A stretch of 12,382 bases of DNA from Dinghuibacter sp035492835. Its GTDB lineage: Bacteria > Bacteroidota > Bacteroidia > Chitinophagales > Chitinophagaceae. Each line of letters begins with the position of its first letter. The stretch's first letter is position 1. Shown here piece by piece: positions 1 to 5,903 of this stretch. The notes beneath the pieces were generated by a model, which saw only the letters and a program-made list of their open reading frames with translations, was not told the DNA's origin and made no database searches. Location of the stretch: positions 1 to 12,382 of the forward strand of contig NZ_DATJIY010000042.1 of the NCBI RefSeq assembly GCF_035492835.1, written 5' to 3'. A program made the translations under genes and the position numbers.

Positions 1-1280
1 ATAGAGTTTATGGGAGTTGTTGGCGCCAGCACCGAGCCTTTGTAAGCATACCATGCGATCACGCCATAGGCGATCAAAGGTACGATCTCCGCAATCGCCA
101 TGCTGTGCGTTTGGGAGAAAATCAACCCCATCACCGGCGGCAGCGCGGCTGCGCCGATGATCGACATGATGACGAAGCTGCCCCCGATCTTGGTGTTAGG
201 ACCGAGGTCGCGTATGGCCAGCGCATAGTTCGTGGGGAACATAAGCGACATAAAGAAGCTGGTCAGGAACAGCGCCCAGACGCCGACCTGGCCGGGGAAA
301 AGGATGGCGATCGCGACCAGCCCGATGTTGGCCAGGGCGTACATCCCCATCAATTTACGGGGTTCGATAAAGCGCATGAACCACGCGGCGGTGAACCGGC
401 CCACCGCAAAGGCCACGAGGGTGCCGGTCAGCATGTACCCCGCCATTTTTTCCTGCGTACCCGTATAGTCGCGGACGTATTGCATGAAAAAGCTCCAGGT
501 GCCCACCTGCGCGCCCACGTAAAAGAACTGCGAAACAACGCCCCATTTGAAGTGCGGGTAGTTGCCCAGATCCTGCCAGCGGCCTTTGGGCCCCTCTTCC
601 GTGGCCAGCTCGTCTCTTACCTTCGGAAAACGGGTGACTATCATCAACACCGCCCACACCAGACAAAAACACCCCACGCACACATACGGCGTAACGACGC
701 GCATCGTCTCCTTGTGGAGATAGGCGTCGTACGTCCCCGCGGCTTTTTCGGCCGCGATGTGCGCCGGGTTGTTCTCGATCCCGGACAGGATGAATACCGT
801 CCCGATCAGCACCGCCAGGATCGCCCCCACGGAGTTGAACGCCTGCGCCAGGTTGATCCGGCGCTCGGCGGAGTCCTCGGGTCCCAGCTCCACGACAAAG
901 CTGTTCGATCCCGTTTCCAGGAAGGCCAGGCCCGATGCCACTACATAAAGCGCCATCAGGAAAAGCCAGTATTTGTCGATGACCGCGGCCGGCCAGAAGA
1001 GCATGCAACCCAGGGCGAAGAGCAACAGGCCGAGGATCAGCCCGGCCTTGTAGGAATAGCGTTTCATCAGGATGCCCGCGGGTATGGCCATCGTAAAATA
1101 CCCCAGGTAGAACGCCGACTGCACCAGCACGGCCTGGAAGCGCGTCAGCTCGAAGGACTTCATGAACTGCGCGATCAGGATGTCGTTCATGTTGTTGGGT
1201 ATCCCCCAGAGTAAGAAAAGCATCGTCACCAGCGAAAAGGCCATCAAATTGGCCCGGGGGATCAAAGGCTGTTTCGGCAT
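1..1280 (-). CDS. fucP: L-fucose:H+ symporter family permease (MFS, FucP-like), partial at left edge
   Basis: Inner-membrane proton-coupled sugar permease of the FucP/FHS branch of the major facilitator superfamily. The reading frame is open from ATG at 1280 to the window edge (426 complete codons). E. coli FucP is about 438 residues, so only a short tail should be missing. The N-terminal half follows FucP closely: NNMNDILIAQF (about residues 29-39), FQAVLVQSAFYLGYF (48-62), IPAGILMKRYSYKAG (66-80) and FLETGSNSFV (120-129). D33 and E122 align with the two acidic residues (D46, E135) known to be needed for proton coupling in E. coli FucP. Many hydrophobic segments fit a 12-helix protein. It diverges from an AraC regulator 120 bases away, which probably controls it. 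Substrate is inferred; related members carry fucose, galactose, glucose or other hexoses. Confidence 0.9.
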   Translation of the reverse strand, partial: MPKQPLIPRANLMAFSLVTMLFLLWGIPNNMNDILIAQFMKSFELTRFQAVLVQSAFYLGYFTMAIPAGILMKRYSYKAGLILGLLLFALGCMLFWPAAVIDKYWLFLMALYVVASGLAFLETGSNSFVVELGPEDSAERRINLAQAFNSVGAILAVLIGTVFILSGIENNPAHIAAEKAAGTYDAYLHKETMRVVTPYVCVGCFCLVWAVLMIVTRFPKVRDELATEEGPKGRWQDLGNYPHFKWGVVSQFFYVGAQVGTWSFFMQYVRDYTGTQEKMAGYMLTGTLVAFAVGRFTAAWFMRFIEPRKLMGMYALANIGLVAIAILFPGQVGVWALFLTSFFMSLMFPTNYALAIRDLGPNTKIGGSFVIMSIIGAAALPPVMGLIFSQTHSMAIAEIVPLIAYGVIAWYAYKGSVLAPTTPINS

Positions 1281-1310
1281 AGCAAAGGTTTCGTTTTGTC
1301 AAAGAACGAC

Positions 1311-1332
1311 TTTTTCGCCTTACGGCGGAAAA
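1311..1332. promoter_or_regulatory. Imperfect inverted repeat in the fucP/araC divergent region
   Basis: TTTTTCGCC and GGCGGAAAA flank the 4-base centre TTAC; 8 of 9 positions pair. It lies 31 bases upstream of the fucP start and 68 bases upstream of the AraC start, so it could be an operator for either gene. AraC proteins usually bind direct repeats, so a different regulator or a short RNA hairpin is also possible. Confidence 0.35.
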
Positions 1333-1400
1333 GACAGATTATCCGATACTTAAATTATTTTAACATGATTTCGGGCTGTTTTCCGATTTTTGGGGAATAT

Positions 1401-2252
1401 ATGCGTGCCGAGCTCCTCAAAGTCCCCCGTAAACCGGACGATTCGTTCAGTGTCCGCCAGGATTTGTCCAACCAGGTGAACAACCGCTGGCACTACCACC
1501 CGGAGCTGGAGCTGGTCCACATCCTCCGGGGCGGCGGGACGCAGTTCGTGGGGGACAACATCAAACGTTTCGAAACGGGCGACATCGTGCTGGTGGGCGC
1601 CAACCTCCCGCACTTCTGGCGGTACGACCACCCCGACCCGGTGGCCGACGAGCCCTATTCGACGGTGATCCACTTCCGGAACGACCTGTGGGGGAACGCT
1701 TTTCTGACGCTACCGGAGACGCGGCCGCTCAAGGCGCTGCTGGAGCGGTCGGGCCGCGGCATCCTGCTCCGCAACCGGGCGCTGGGCTCGCGCATCGGGG
1801 AGCTGAGCCGCGCCGAGGGCCTCGACCGGTTGCTCGCGCTGCTGGGCGTCCTGAGGGACATCGCGGCTACGCCCGGTACGCATTTGCTCAGCTCGATCGG
1901 TTTCAGGCCTGCGTTTTCCGAAGGGGAAAGCGAGCGGATCAATGCGATTTACGACTTCACCCTCCAACATTTCGCGGACAACATCTACCTCGACGAGGTC
2001 AGCCGCGTCGCCCAGCTGGTGCCGAATTCGTTTTGCCGCTATTTCAAAGCCAAAACGGGGAAGACCTATTCGCAATTCGTCACCGAGATCCGCGTCGGTC
2101 ACGCGTGCAAGCTGCTCCTGGAGGGAAAAGAAGGGATCAAGCAGGTCTGCTACGACAGCGGTTTCAACAATTTCACGTCGTTCAACGCGGCGTTCAAAAA
2201 GATCACCGGGAAGACGCCGCGGGCGTATCAGGAGACGTTTATGGAGCGATAA
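1401..2252 (+). CDS. AraC-family transcriptional regulator with N-terminal cupin domain
   Basis: DNA-binding regulator, 283 residues from the chosen start. The N-terminal cupin-like sensor domain carries a WHYHPELELVHILRG stretch (residues 30-44), with H31, H33 and E37 in the usual ligand-pocket positions. The C-terminal AraC domain (about 180-280) has two helix-turn-helix units: one around 197-216 and one ending in the family signature GFNNFTSFNAAFKK (254-267) then TGKTPRAYQ (269-277). The frame stays open to a TTG at 1296, and an ATG at 1365 is also in frame. I chose the ATG at 1401 because related proteins begin near the MRAELLKVP stretch. It diverges from the sugar permease, so the likely job is sugar-responsive control of that gene; this is inference. 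Its last 25 bases overlap the convergent mechanosensitive channel gene. Confidence 0.88.
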   Translation: MRAELLKVPRKPDDSFSVRQDLSNQVNNRWHYHPELELVHILRGGGTQFVGDNIKRFETGDIVLVGANLPHFWRYDHPDPVADEPYSTVIHFRNDLWGNAFLTLPETRPLKALLERSGRGILLRNRALGSRIGELSRAEGLDRLLALLGVLRDIAATPGTHLLSSIGFRPAFSEGESERINAIYDFTLQHFADNIYLDEVSRVAQLVPNSFCRYFKAKTGKTYSQFVTEIRVGHACKLLLEGKEGIKQVCYDSGFNNFTSFNAAFKKITGKTPRAYQETFMER

Positions 2253-3292
2253 GGTTCCACTCTCGTGACCGGCAGACATTCGGGGTGGTGCTCCTGTAAG
2301 AAAGCGATAACCCGCTCCCGGACGTTACACCGCAGATCGAAGGCGTCGCCGGAATTCCGCGCGCTCAGCAGTATGCGCACCTCCATCACCCTTTCGCGAA
2401 GATCCGTCACCTGTACGACGCTGACGCGCCCATCCCATTGCGGTTGGTCGACCAGCACGCGATTCACCTCCGCCCGGATCGCGTTGACCGGCGCCGTATA
2501 GTCGAGGTAGAACATGATCGGCGCCAGCAAATCCGCCGACGTCCGCGTCCAGTTCTGAAAAGGTTTTTCGATGAAGTACGAGATCGGCAGGATCAACCGC
2601 CGGTGGTCCCAGATGTGGAGCACCACGTATGTCAGCGTGATCTCCTCCACCCTCCCCCACTCCCCTTCCACGACGAGCACGTCGTCGATACGGATCGGCT
2701 GCGTAAACGCGATCTGGAACCCCGCCAGCAGATCGCCCAGCGATTTCTGCGCCGCAAAACCGATGATGATCCCGCCCACGCCCACGCCCGTGAGCAAGCT
2801 GGCGCCCATTTTCCGGAGCGCCTCGAAGCTGAGCAGGATCACGCACACCGTCACCGTTAGGATCAACCCCACCGCCAATTTGCGGATGAACTGCAACTGG
2901 GTCTGGATCTTCCGCTCCCGGAGGTTGATCGGCTTGGAAATGTCATACCGGTGGTACAGGTAGTCCTCCGCCACCTTCACCAGCGCAATGAGGAAAAACG
3001 CCACACTGATGTCGAAAAAAATCTCGAATATCTTATGGATCGGCTCCCGGTAGGGCGTCCCGAGGCGCATGAACGGCACCAGCAAATTAACCAGCAACAA
3101 CGGGATAAAAACGTTTATCGGCTCCCCCAACCGGCAAAGGACGCTCGTCCACAAGCTGAACCCATCGCGTTTGCGCGCCTGGGCGCGCCTCGACAGCCAC
3201 GCGAAGAGCCACTTCACCAGCAAACCCGCCAGGAAGGCGGCGGCAAAAAGCAGGAGGTCGAAGACGATGTCGGGCAGGTGCAAGGGTAGCAT
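2228..3292 (-). CDS. MscS-family mechanosensitive ion channel
   Basis: Small-conductance mechanosensitive channel homologue, 354 residues, inner membrane, expected to release osmolytes on sudden hypo-osmotic shock. Hydrophobic segments lie near residues 8-32, 60-75, 88-106 and 138-157. The pore helix region is the Gly/Ala-rich LLTGVGVGGIIIGFAAQKSL (166-185), followed by GDLLAGFQIAFTQPI (186-200). The beta domain follows: IRIDDVLVVEGEWGRVEEI (200-218) and LPIS (235-238), then the alpha/beta cytoplasmic domain. The extra N-terminal helices make it longer than E. coli MscS (286 residues), as in many YbdG/YnaI-type members. ATG at 3292 is preceded by an AT-rich stretch. The 3' end overlaps the AraC gene by 25 bases tail to tail. 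Upstream it diverges from the nuclease islet. Confidence 0.92.
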   Translation of the reverse strand: MLPLHLPDIVFDLLLFAAAFLAGLLVKWLFAWLSRRAQARKRDGFSLWTSVLCRLGEPINVFIPLLLVNLLVPFMRLGTPYREPIHKIFEIFFDISVAFFLIALVKVAEDYLYHRYDISKPINLRERKIQTQLQFIRKLAVGLILTVTVCVILLSFEALRKMGASLLTGVGVGGIIIGFAAQKSLGDLLAGFQIAFTQPIRIDDVLVVEGEWGRVEEITLTYVVLHIWDHRRLILPISYFIEKPFQNWTRTSADLLAPIMFYLDYTAPVNAIRAEVNRVLVDQPQWDGRVSVVQVTDLRERVMEVRILLSARNSGDAFDLRCNVRERVIAFLQEHHPECLPVTRVEPYRSINVS

Positions 3293-3305
3293 GTGTATGG
3301 TTGGT

Positions 3306-3318
3306 GCAAAAAATTTGC
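3306..3318. repeat. Short inverted repeat upstream of the MscS gene
   Basis: GCAAA and TTTGC flank AAA, 13 to 25 bases upstream of the channel's ATG. It may be an operator or simply an AT-rich spacer; nothing else supports a role. Confidence 0.2.
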
Positions 3319-3351
3319 CATGTTTTTTTGTCTTTTTCCGACCCCAATGGG

Positions 3352-3363
3352 AACCCGCGGGTT
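3352..3363. promoter_or_regulatory. Perfect 12-bp palindrome between the MscS gene and the nuclease islet
   Basis: AACCCGCGGGTT is a perfect palindrome. Flanking CCCC (3342-3345) and GGGG (3366-3369) extend the symmetry with a bulge. It is the last GC-rich element before the sequence turns AT-rich, so it sits at the edge of the islet and upstream of the channel gene. Operator or boundary sequence are both possible. Confidence 0.35.
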
Positions 3364-3370
3364 ATGGGGA

Positions 3371-3390
3371 ATATGATACTATATGATACT
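3371..3390. repeat. Tandem duplication of a 10-bp unit
   Basis: ATATGATACT occurs twice in direct succession, one helical turn apart, about 20 bases upstream of the -33 box of the nuclease promoter. The spacing would place two copies of a protein site on the same DNA face, but slippage could also produce it. Confidence 0.45.
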
Positions 3391-3411
3391 AGTTAATGCT
3401 ATTTACAAATT

Positions 3412-3442
3412 TTTGTGGTGTTGCATGATCGGGGTACATTTG
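3412..3442 (+). promoter_or_regulatory. Bacteroidota-type promoter of the Rpn nuclease gene
   Basis: TTTG (3412-3415), a 19-base spacer and TACATTTG (3435-3442) match the full TTTG / TAnnTTTG consensus of Bacteroidota housekeeping promoters at a standard spacing. Only 4 bases separate the -7 element from the ATG at 3447, so transcription would start at or next to the start codon. Confidence 0.6.
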
Positions 3443-3446
3443 CTGT

Positions 3447-4373
3447 ATGGTACGATCAAAAGATGATATTATCTGGAAGGCCGTTTTGGAGGAAGTCTTC
3501 GAAGACTTGCTACGATTCATATATCCCGAGGCGGACCAGGTCTTTGACCTGACGCAACCGGTGGATTTCCTGGACAAGGAGCTCAGCGAATTGTACCCTG
3601 AGCCCCAAGAATCCAACGATAACCGTTTTGTAGATAAGTTGGTCAGGGTACGACTTCGCAATGGCGGAAGGCAATGGATATTATGTCACGTGGAAGTTCA
3701 AAAGAAAAACGAGAAGGATTTCGCCAGGCGGATGTTTACGTATTTCTATAGAATTTATGACCGCTATAGTTGCCCGATAACGGCGATTGCCATTGCTACG
3801 GGTCGATACGGGCACAACCTGCCACAAAGCTACATTTTCGAAAGCCTGGGGACCGAACTCCATTATAAGTACAACAAGATTTGCATAAGGAACTTCTCTG
3901 ATAAAGAGCTTATGGCGAATAAAAACCCCTTTTCACTGATCATGCTTGCTGCGAAGAAGGCGCTACTGACAGGAAGGGATCTGGAGGAAATGCTTTTGAA
4001 AGAGAAAGTTGCCATTGCCGGCTTATTGCTTAAAAGGGGTTATAGTCAGCAAAAAACGAACGCGATCTTACGTTTTTTAAACAATTGCATCCGATTCAAA
4101 AATCCGGAAACATATATTACATTTGAAAAGGAAATCGATCAATTAACATCAAAAACAAACACTATGGGAATGAAAGAAGCGGTACAGGAAATCAAACAAA
4201 TTGAAGCTGAGGAGGCTCTGGAAAAGGGTTTCCGTAAAGGGCGTATGAAAGAGAAAGCTCTTTTCGTGGAAAGGCTCCTCGAAATGTATGAAATGTCCGA
4301 CACGGAAATCGCCGATGTCGCTGATGTCACAGAGGCCTTTGTCAAAAGGCTGCGCAAAAGAGTGGAGAAATAA
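3447..4373 (+). CDS. Rpn-family PD-(D/E)XK nuclease (often labelled putative transposase)
   Basis: 308-residue member of the Rpn/YhgA-like recombination-promoting nuclease group. The N-terminal part (1-60) has the typical pattern WKAVLEEVFEDLLRFIYPEA and FLDKELSELYPEP. Putative catalytic residues are D63 in the VDKLV stretch and E83 with Q85 in HVEVQKK (81-87), the E-x-Q variant of PD-(D/E)XK seen in this family. The helical C-terminal part ends in a charged stretch (240-270) and a small HTH-like tail, MSDTEIADVADVTEAFVKRL (283-302). An internal Met240 is embedded in an A-rich context that is repeated at the start of the next ORF. The gene is much more AT-rich than its neighbours, which suggests horizontal acquisition. 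Related E. coli proteins cut DNA, promote RecA-independent recombination and have been linked to phage defence; the role here is inferred. No transposon ends are visible. Confidence 0.88.
   Translation: MVRSKDDIIWKAVLEEVFEDLLRFIYPEADQVFDLTQPVDFLDKELSELYPEPQESNDNRFVDKLVRVRLRNGGRQWILCHVEVQKKNEKDFARRMFTYFYRIYDRYSCPITAIAIATGRYGHNLPQSYIFESLGTELHYKYNKICIRNFSDKELMANKNPFSLIMLAAKKALLTGRDLEEMLLKEKVAIAGLLLKRGYSQQKTNAILRFLNNCIRFKNPETYITFEKEIDQLTSKTNTMGMKEAVQEIKQIEAEEALEKGFRKGRMKEKALFVERLLEMYEMSDTEIADVADVTEAFVKRLRKRVEK
4152..4168 (+). repeat. Repeat copy 1: internal start context around Met240 of the nuclease
   Basis: AAAACAAACACTATGGG. It is matched at 16 of 17 positions by the sequence at 4385-4401. 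The ATG at 4164-4166 is in frame with the nuclease and would give a 69-residue C-terminal product. The A-rich upstream stretch resembles a Bacteroidota translation start region, which lacks Shine-Dalgarno sites. Confidence 0.55.
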
Positions 4374-4384
4374 CGAGTCGAGGT

Positions 4385-4401
4385 AAAACAAATACTATGG
4401 G
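4385..4401 (+). repeat. Repeat copy 2: start context of the tail-copy ORF
   Basis: AAAACAAATACTATGGG, one mismatch from copy 1 and 233 bases downstream. Because 233 is not a multiple of three, the second copy is in a different frame from the nuclease. The similarity continues into the proteins. Confidence 0.55.
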
Positions 4402-4585
4402 TATTATCGAACCAGTCAAGCAAATGAAAATCGACGCGGCAAAAGACGAAGCCCGTCTGGAAAAGGACACTTTTTTCGTAAAGAATCTCCTTTCCTTGAC
4501 AGATTTTTCCGACAAAGAGATTGCAAGTCTTGCCGGAGTTACTGAAAACTTCGTAAAAAAATTCCGCAAGGCAAAAAAGAAGTAG
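4397..4585 (+). CDS. 62-residue protein homologous to the nuclease C-terminal tail
   Basis: Small highly charged ORF starting 24 bases after the nuclease stop. It is a diverged copy of nuclease residues 240-308: both start MG, and the last 36 residues align without gaps at 19 identities (FVxxLL, SDxEIAxxAxVTExFVKxxRKxxxK). It lacks the nuclease domain entirely. The tail is an HTH-like unit (about residues 37-55) with a Lys/Arg-rich end. It has no promoter of its own in the gap, so it is probably co-transcribed, and an intrinsic terminator follows 24 bases downstream. It could be a free-standing equivalent of the short internal product that restrains Rpn nucleases, an alternative C-terminal cassette, or the remnant of a second nuclease gene. 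Retention of an intact start, frame and terminator favours a translated gene, but this is not proven. Confidence 0.6.
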   Translation: MGIIEPVKQMKIDAAKDEARLEKDTFFVKNLLSLTDFSDKEIASLAGVTENFVKKFRKAKKK

Positions 4586-4609
4586 CAATAGTATCCATTG
4601 TTGGGGGAT

Positions 4610-4631
4610 CGCCGCTACCGGCGTTTTTTTT
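4610..4631 (+). terminator. Intrinsic terminator of the nuclease operon
   Basis: Perfect 5-bp GC stem CGCCG / CGGCG around the loop CTAC, followed by eight T residues (4624-4631). It closes the two-gene nuclease unit. Confidence 0.85.
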
Positions 4632-4643
4632 CGCCCGCAATGT

Positions 4644-4661
4644 TGGTAGATCGACCTACCA
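4644..4661. promoter_or_regulatory. 18-bp near-perfect palindromic operator
   Basis: TGGTAGATCGACCTACCA reads the same on both strands except for one mismatched pair. It has no loop and no T run, so it is not a terminator. Size and symmetry fit a dimeric repressor of the TetR or similar class. It lies 61 bases upstream of the second AraC gene. No TetR-type gene is present in the window, so the binding protein is unknown. Confidence 0.5.
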
Positions 4662-4710
4662 TTCTTTAAAATTATGCTTGACAAACCGCCCACGATCCGG
4701 ACGGTTTTTG

Positions 4711-4718
4711 CACTTTTG
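4711..4718 (+). promoter_or_regulatory. Candidate -7 element of the second AraC gene
   Basis: CACTTTTG matches TAnnTTTG at 5 of 6 fixed positions and stands exactly 4 bases before the ATG at 4723. No convincing -33 TTTG is present at 17-23 bases upstream. Confidence 0.35.
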
Positions 4719-4722
4719 TATC

Positions 4723-5457
4723 ATGACGACAGTGACCCCCTGCCCCGCCCTGCGACCTTATATCAGCCGCTTCGCCATCAGTCCGGGCGGGGGGATGTAT
4801 AGGGTGTTGCCGGATACGGAGCTGGTGATGGGGTTTCAATATCGGGGGCGGTTGGAAACCGGGGCGACGACACTCGCTACCGCTGGCATCACCGGGCTGT
4901 TACAAGAGGCGCGGACTTTCACCGCGTCAGCGGACGCCCGCTCCATATTGGTATATTTCAAACCCGGCCGGGCGGCGCCGTTCTTTGAGCAGCCGATGCA
5001 CGAGCTGCATAACCAAAGTTTGGCCATAGATGAATTATGGGCGCCGGCGGCGGTGAGGAGTTTCGAGGACCGGCTGCTCGGGGCGATCGACGACACGGCG
5101 CGGATCAGGCTCGTGGAGTCCTTCCTGCTGGAACGCCTGCGGGAGCGCGCGCCGGACCCGATGGTGACGGAGGCGCTGACACTTATGGCGGCCGCCAAGG
5201 GACAGCTGCGCGTCTCGGCGCTGGCGGAGGCGCTCCACACGAGCGCAAGCCCGCTGGAGAAGCGTTTTCGCCGCGAAGTCGGCGCCACACCCAAGCAGTT
5301 TGCGTCGCTGTTGCGGTTTCGGGAGATATTGAAACAGCGCGGCTCCAGCCTGACGGCGGCGGCCTACGAGGCGGGGTATTTCGACCAGGCGCATTTTATC
5401 AGGGATTTCAAGGCGTTTACGGGGGAGACGCCGGGGGCGTTCTTCAAGGCGGATTAA
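4723..5457 (+). CDS. AraC-family transcriptional regulator (DUF6597-type N-terminus)
   Basis: 244-residue regulator. The N-terminal domain (about 1-105), with PALRPYISRF near the start and LPDTELVMGFQYRG (29-42), resembles the DUF6597-type sensor domain of small Bacteroidota AraC proteins. The C-terminal HTH domain covers about 150-240, with the first helix-turn-helix near 163-183 and the second ending in GYFDQAHFIRDFKAFTGETP (218-237). The frame is open upstream to a TTG at 4678, but the ATG at 4723 matches the usual start of the family. It lies 53 bases upstream of a DUF1398 gene in the same direction, which is a likely target or operon partner. A palindromic operator sits upstream, suggesting control by an additional repressor. 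Confidence 0.87.
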   Translation: MTTVTPCPALRPYISRFAISPGGGMYRVLPDTELVMGFQYRGRLETGATTLATAGITGLLQEARTFTASADARSILVYFKPGRAAPFFEQPMHELHNQSLAIDELWAPAAVRSFEDRLLGAIDDTARIRLVESFLLERLRERAPDPMVTEALTLMAAAKGQLRVSALAEALHTSASPLEKRFRREVGATPKQFASLLRFREILKQRGSSLTAAAYEAGYFDQAHFIRDFKAFTGETPGAFFKAD

Positions 5458-5492
5458 ACGGATTTTTACAATTCCGCGGCCATCGGCGTGGG

Positions 5493-5500
5493 TAGCTTTG
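5493..5500 (+). promoter_or_regulatory. Candidate -7 element of the DUF1398 gene
   Basis: TAGCTTTG matches TAnnTTTG exactly, 10 bases before the ATG at 5511. The -33 region is T-rich but lacks TTTG. If used, the leader would be only about 5 bases and the gene would be transcribed independently of the AraC gene. Confidence 0.4.
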
Positions 5501-5510
5501 TCAAAAAAAG

Positions 5511-5903
5511 ATGTTTACAAAACAACAACTCGCCGCGGCTCACGCAAAAGTGAAGTCCGGCGCCGATTACCCGGCCTATGTGGCCGAGCTTAAAGCCCTT
5601 GGCGTAAAACGCTACGACTTCGTCGTGGCCACCGGCCGGAATGTCTTTTATGGCGCAGGACACGAGCTGGAAACCGACGCGAAATACGCCCCCAAAAAGG
5701 TTCCGACCGACGGGAACCCCGAAGCGCTGGCGCAGGCGCTGAAAATCCACCAGGCGGGCAAAACCGATTCCCTCACCTTCTTCCAGCAAGCCGCCGATGC
5801 GGGCACGGACCGGTGGACGTGCGACCTGGAGGCGATGGAGGTGGTGTACAAGGATGTGAAGGGGCAGGTGCTGGCGTGGGAAGCAATACCGCCGGCGCGC
5901 TAG
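5511..5903 (+). CDS. DUF1398 (YbcV-like) family protein
   Basis: 130-residue soluble protein of the DUF1398 family, related to E. coli YbcV. The start, with QQLAAAHAKVKSGADYPAYV and then ELKALGVKRYDFVV, is characteristic. The middle carries YGAGHELETD, and the C-terminal half ends in FFQQAADAGTDRWTCDLEAM and a short beta-rich tail. There is no signal peptide or membrane segment. The biochemical role of the family is unknown. Full length for the family. It follows an AraC regulator by 53 bases, which suggests shared control. Its stop codon overlaps that of the convergent ABC transporter gene in the palindrome CTAG (5900-5903). Confidence 0.85.
   Translation: MFTKQQLAAAHAKVKSGADYPAYVAELKALGVKRYDFVVATGRNVFYGAGHELETDAKYAPKKVPTDGNPEALAQALKIHQAGKTDSLTFFQQAADAGTDRWTCDLEAMEVVYKDVKGQVLAWEAIPPAR

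Noticed and set aside
105..1214. 369-codon plus-strand frame opposite the sugar permease
   Set aside because: Low-complexity Arg/His/Gln-rich translation with no recognisable motif; the opposite strand encodes a clear FucP-type protein with conserved functional residues.
1296..1400. TTG at 1296 or ATG at 1365 as start of the first AraC gene
   Set aside because: The added residues are not typical of the family and would run through the inverted repeat; the ATG at 1401 matches the usual N-terminus.
3447..4585. Insertion sequence or transposon, since this nuclease family is often labelled transposase
   Set aside because: No terminal inverted repeats, no target-site duplication and no DDE-type domain are visible; the catalytic motifs are of PD-(D/E)XK type.
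4139..4693. 184-codon minus-strand frame across the tail copies and terminator
   Set aside because: It is antisense to two homologous tails and reads through the terminator; its Phe/Ser-rich translation reflects A-rich coding DNA on the other strand.
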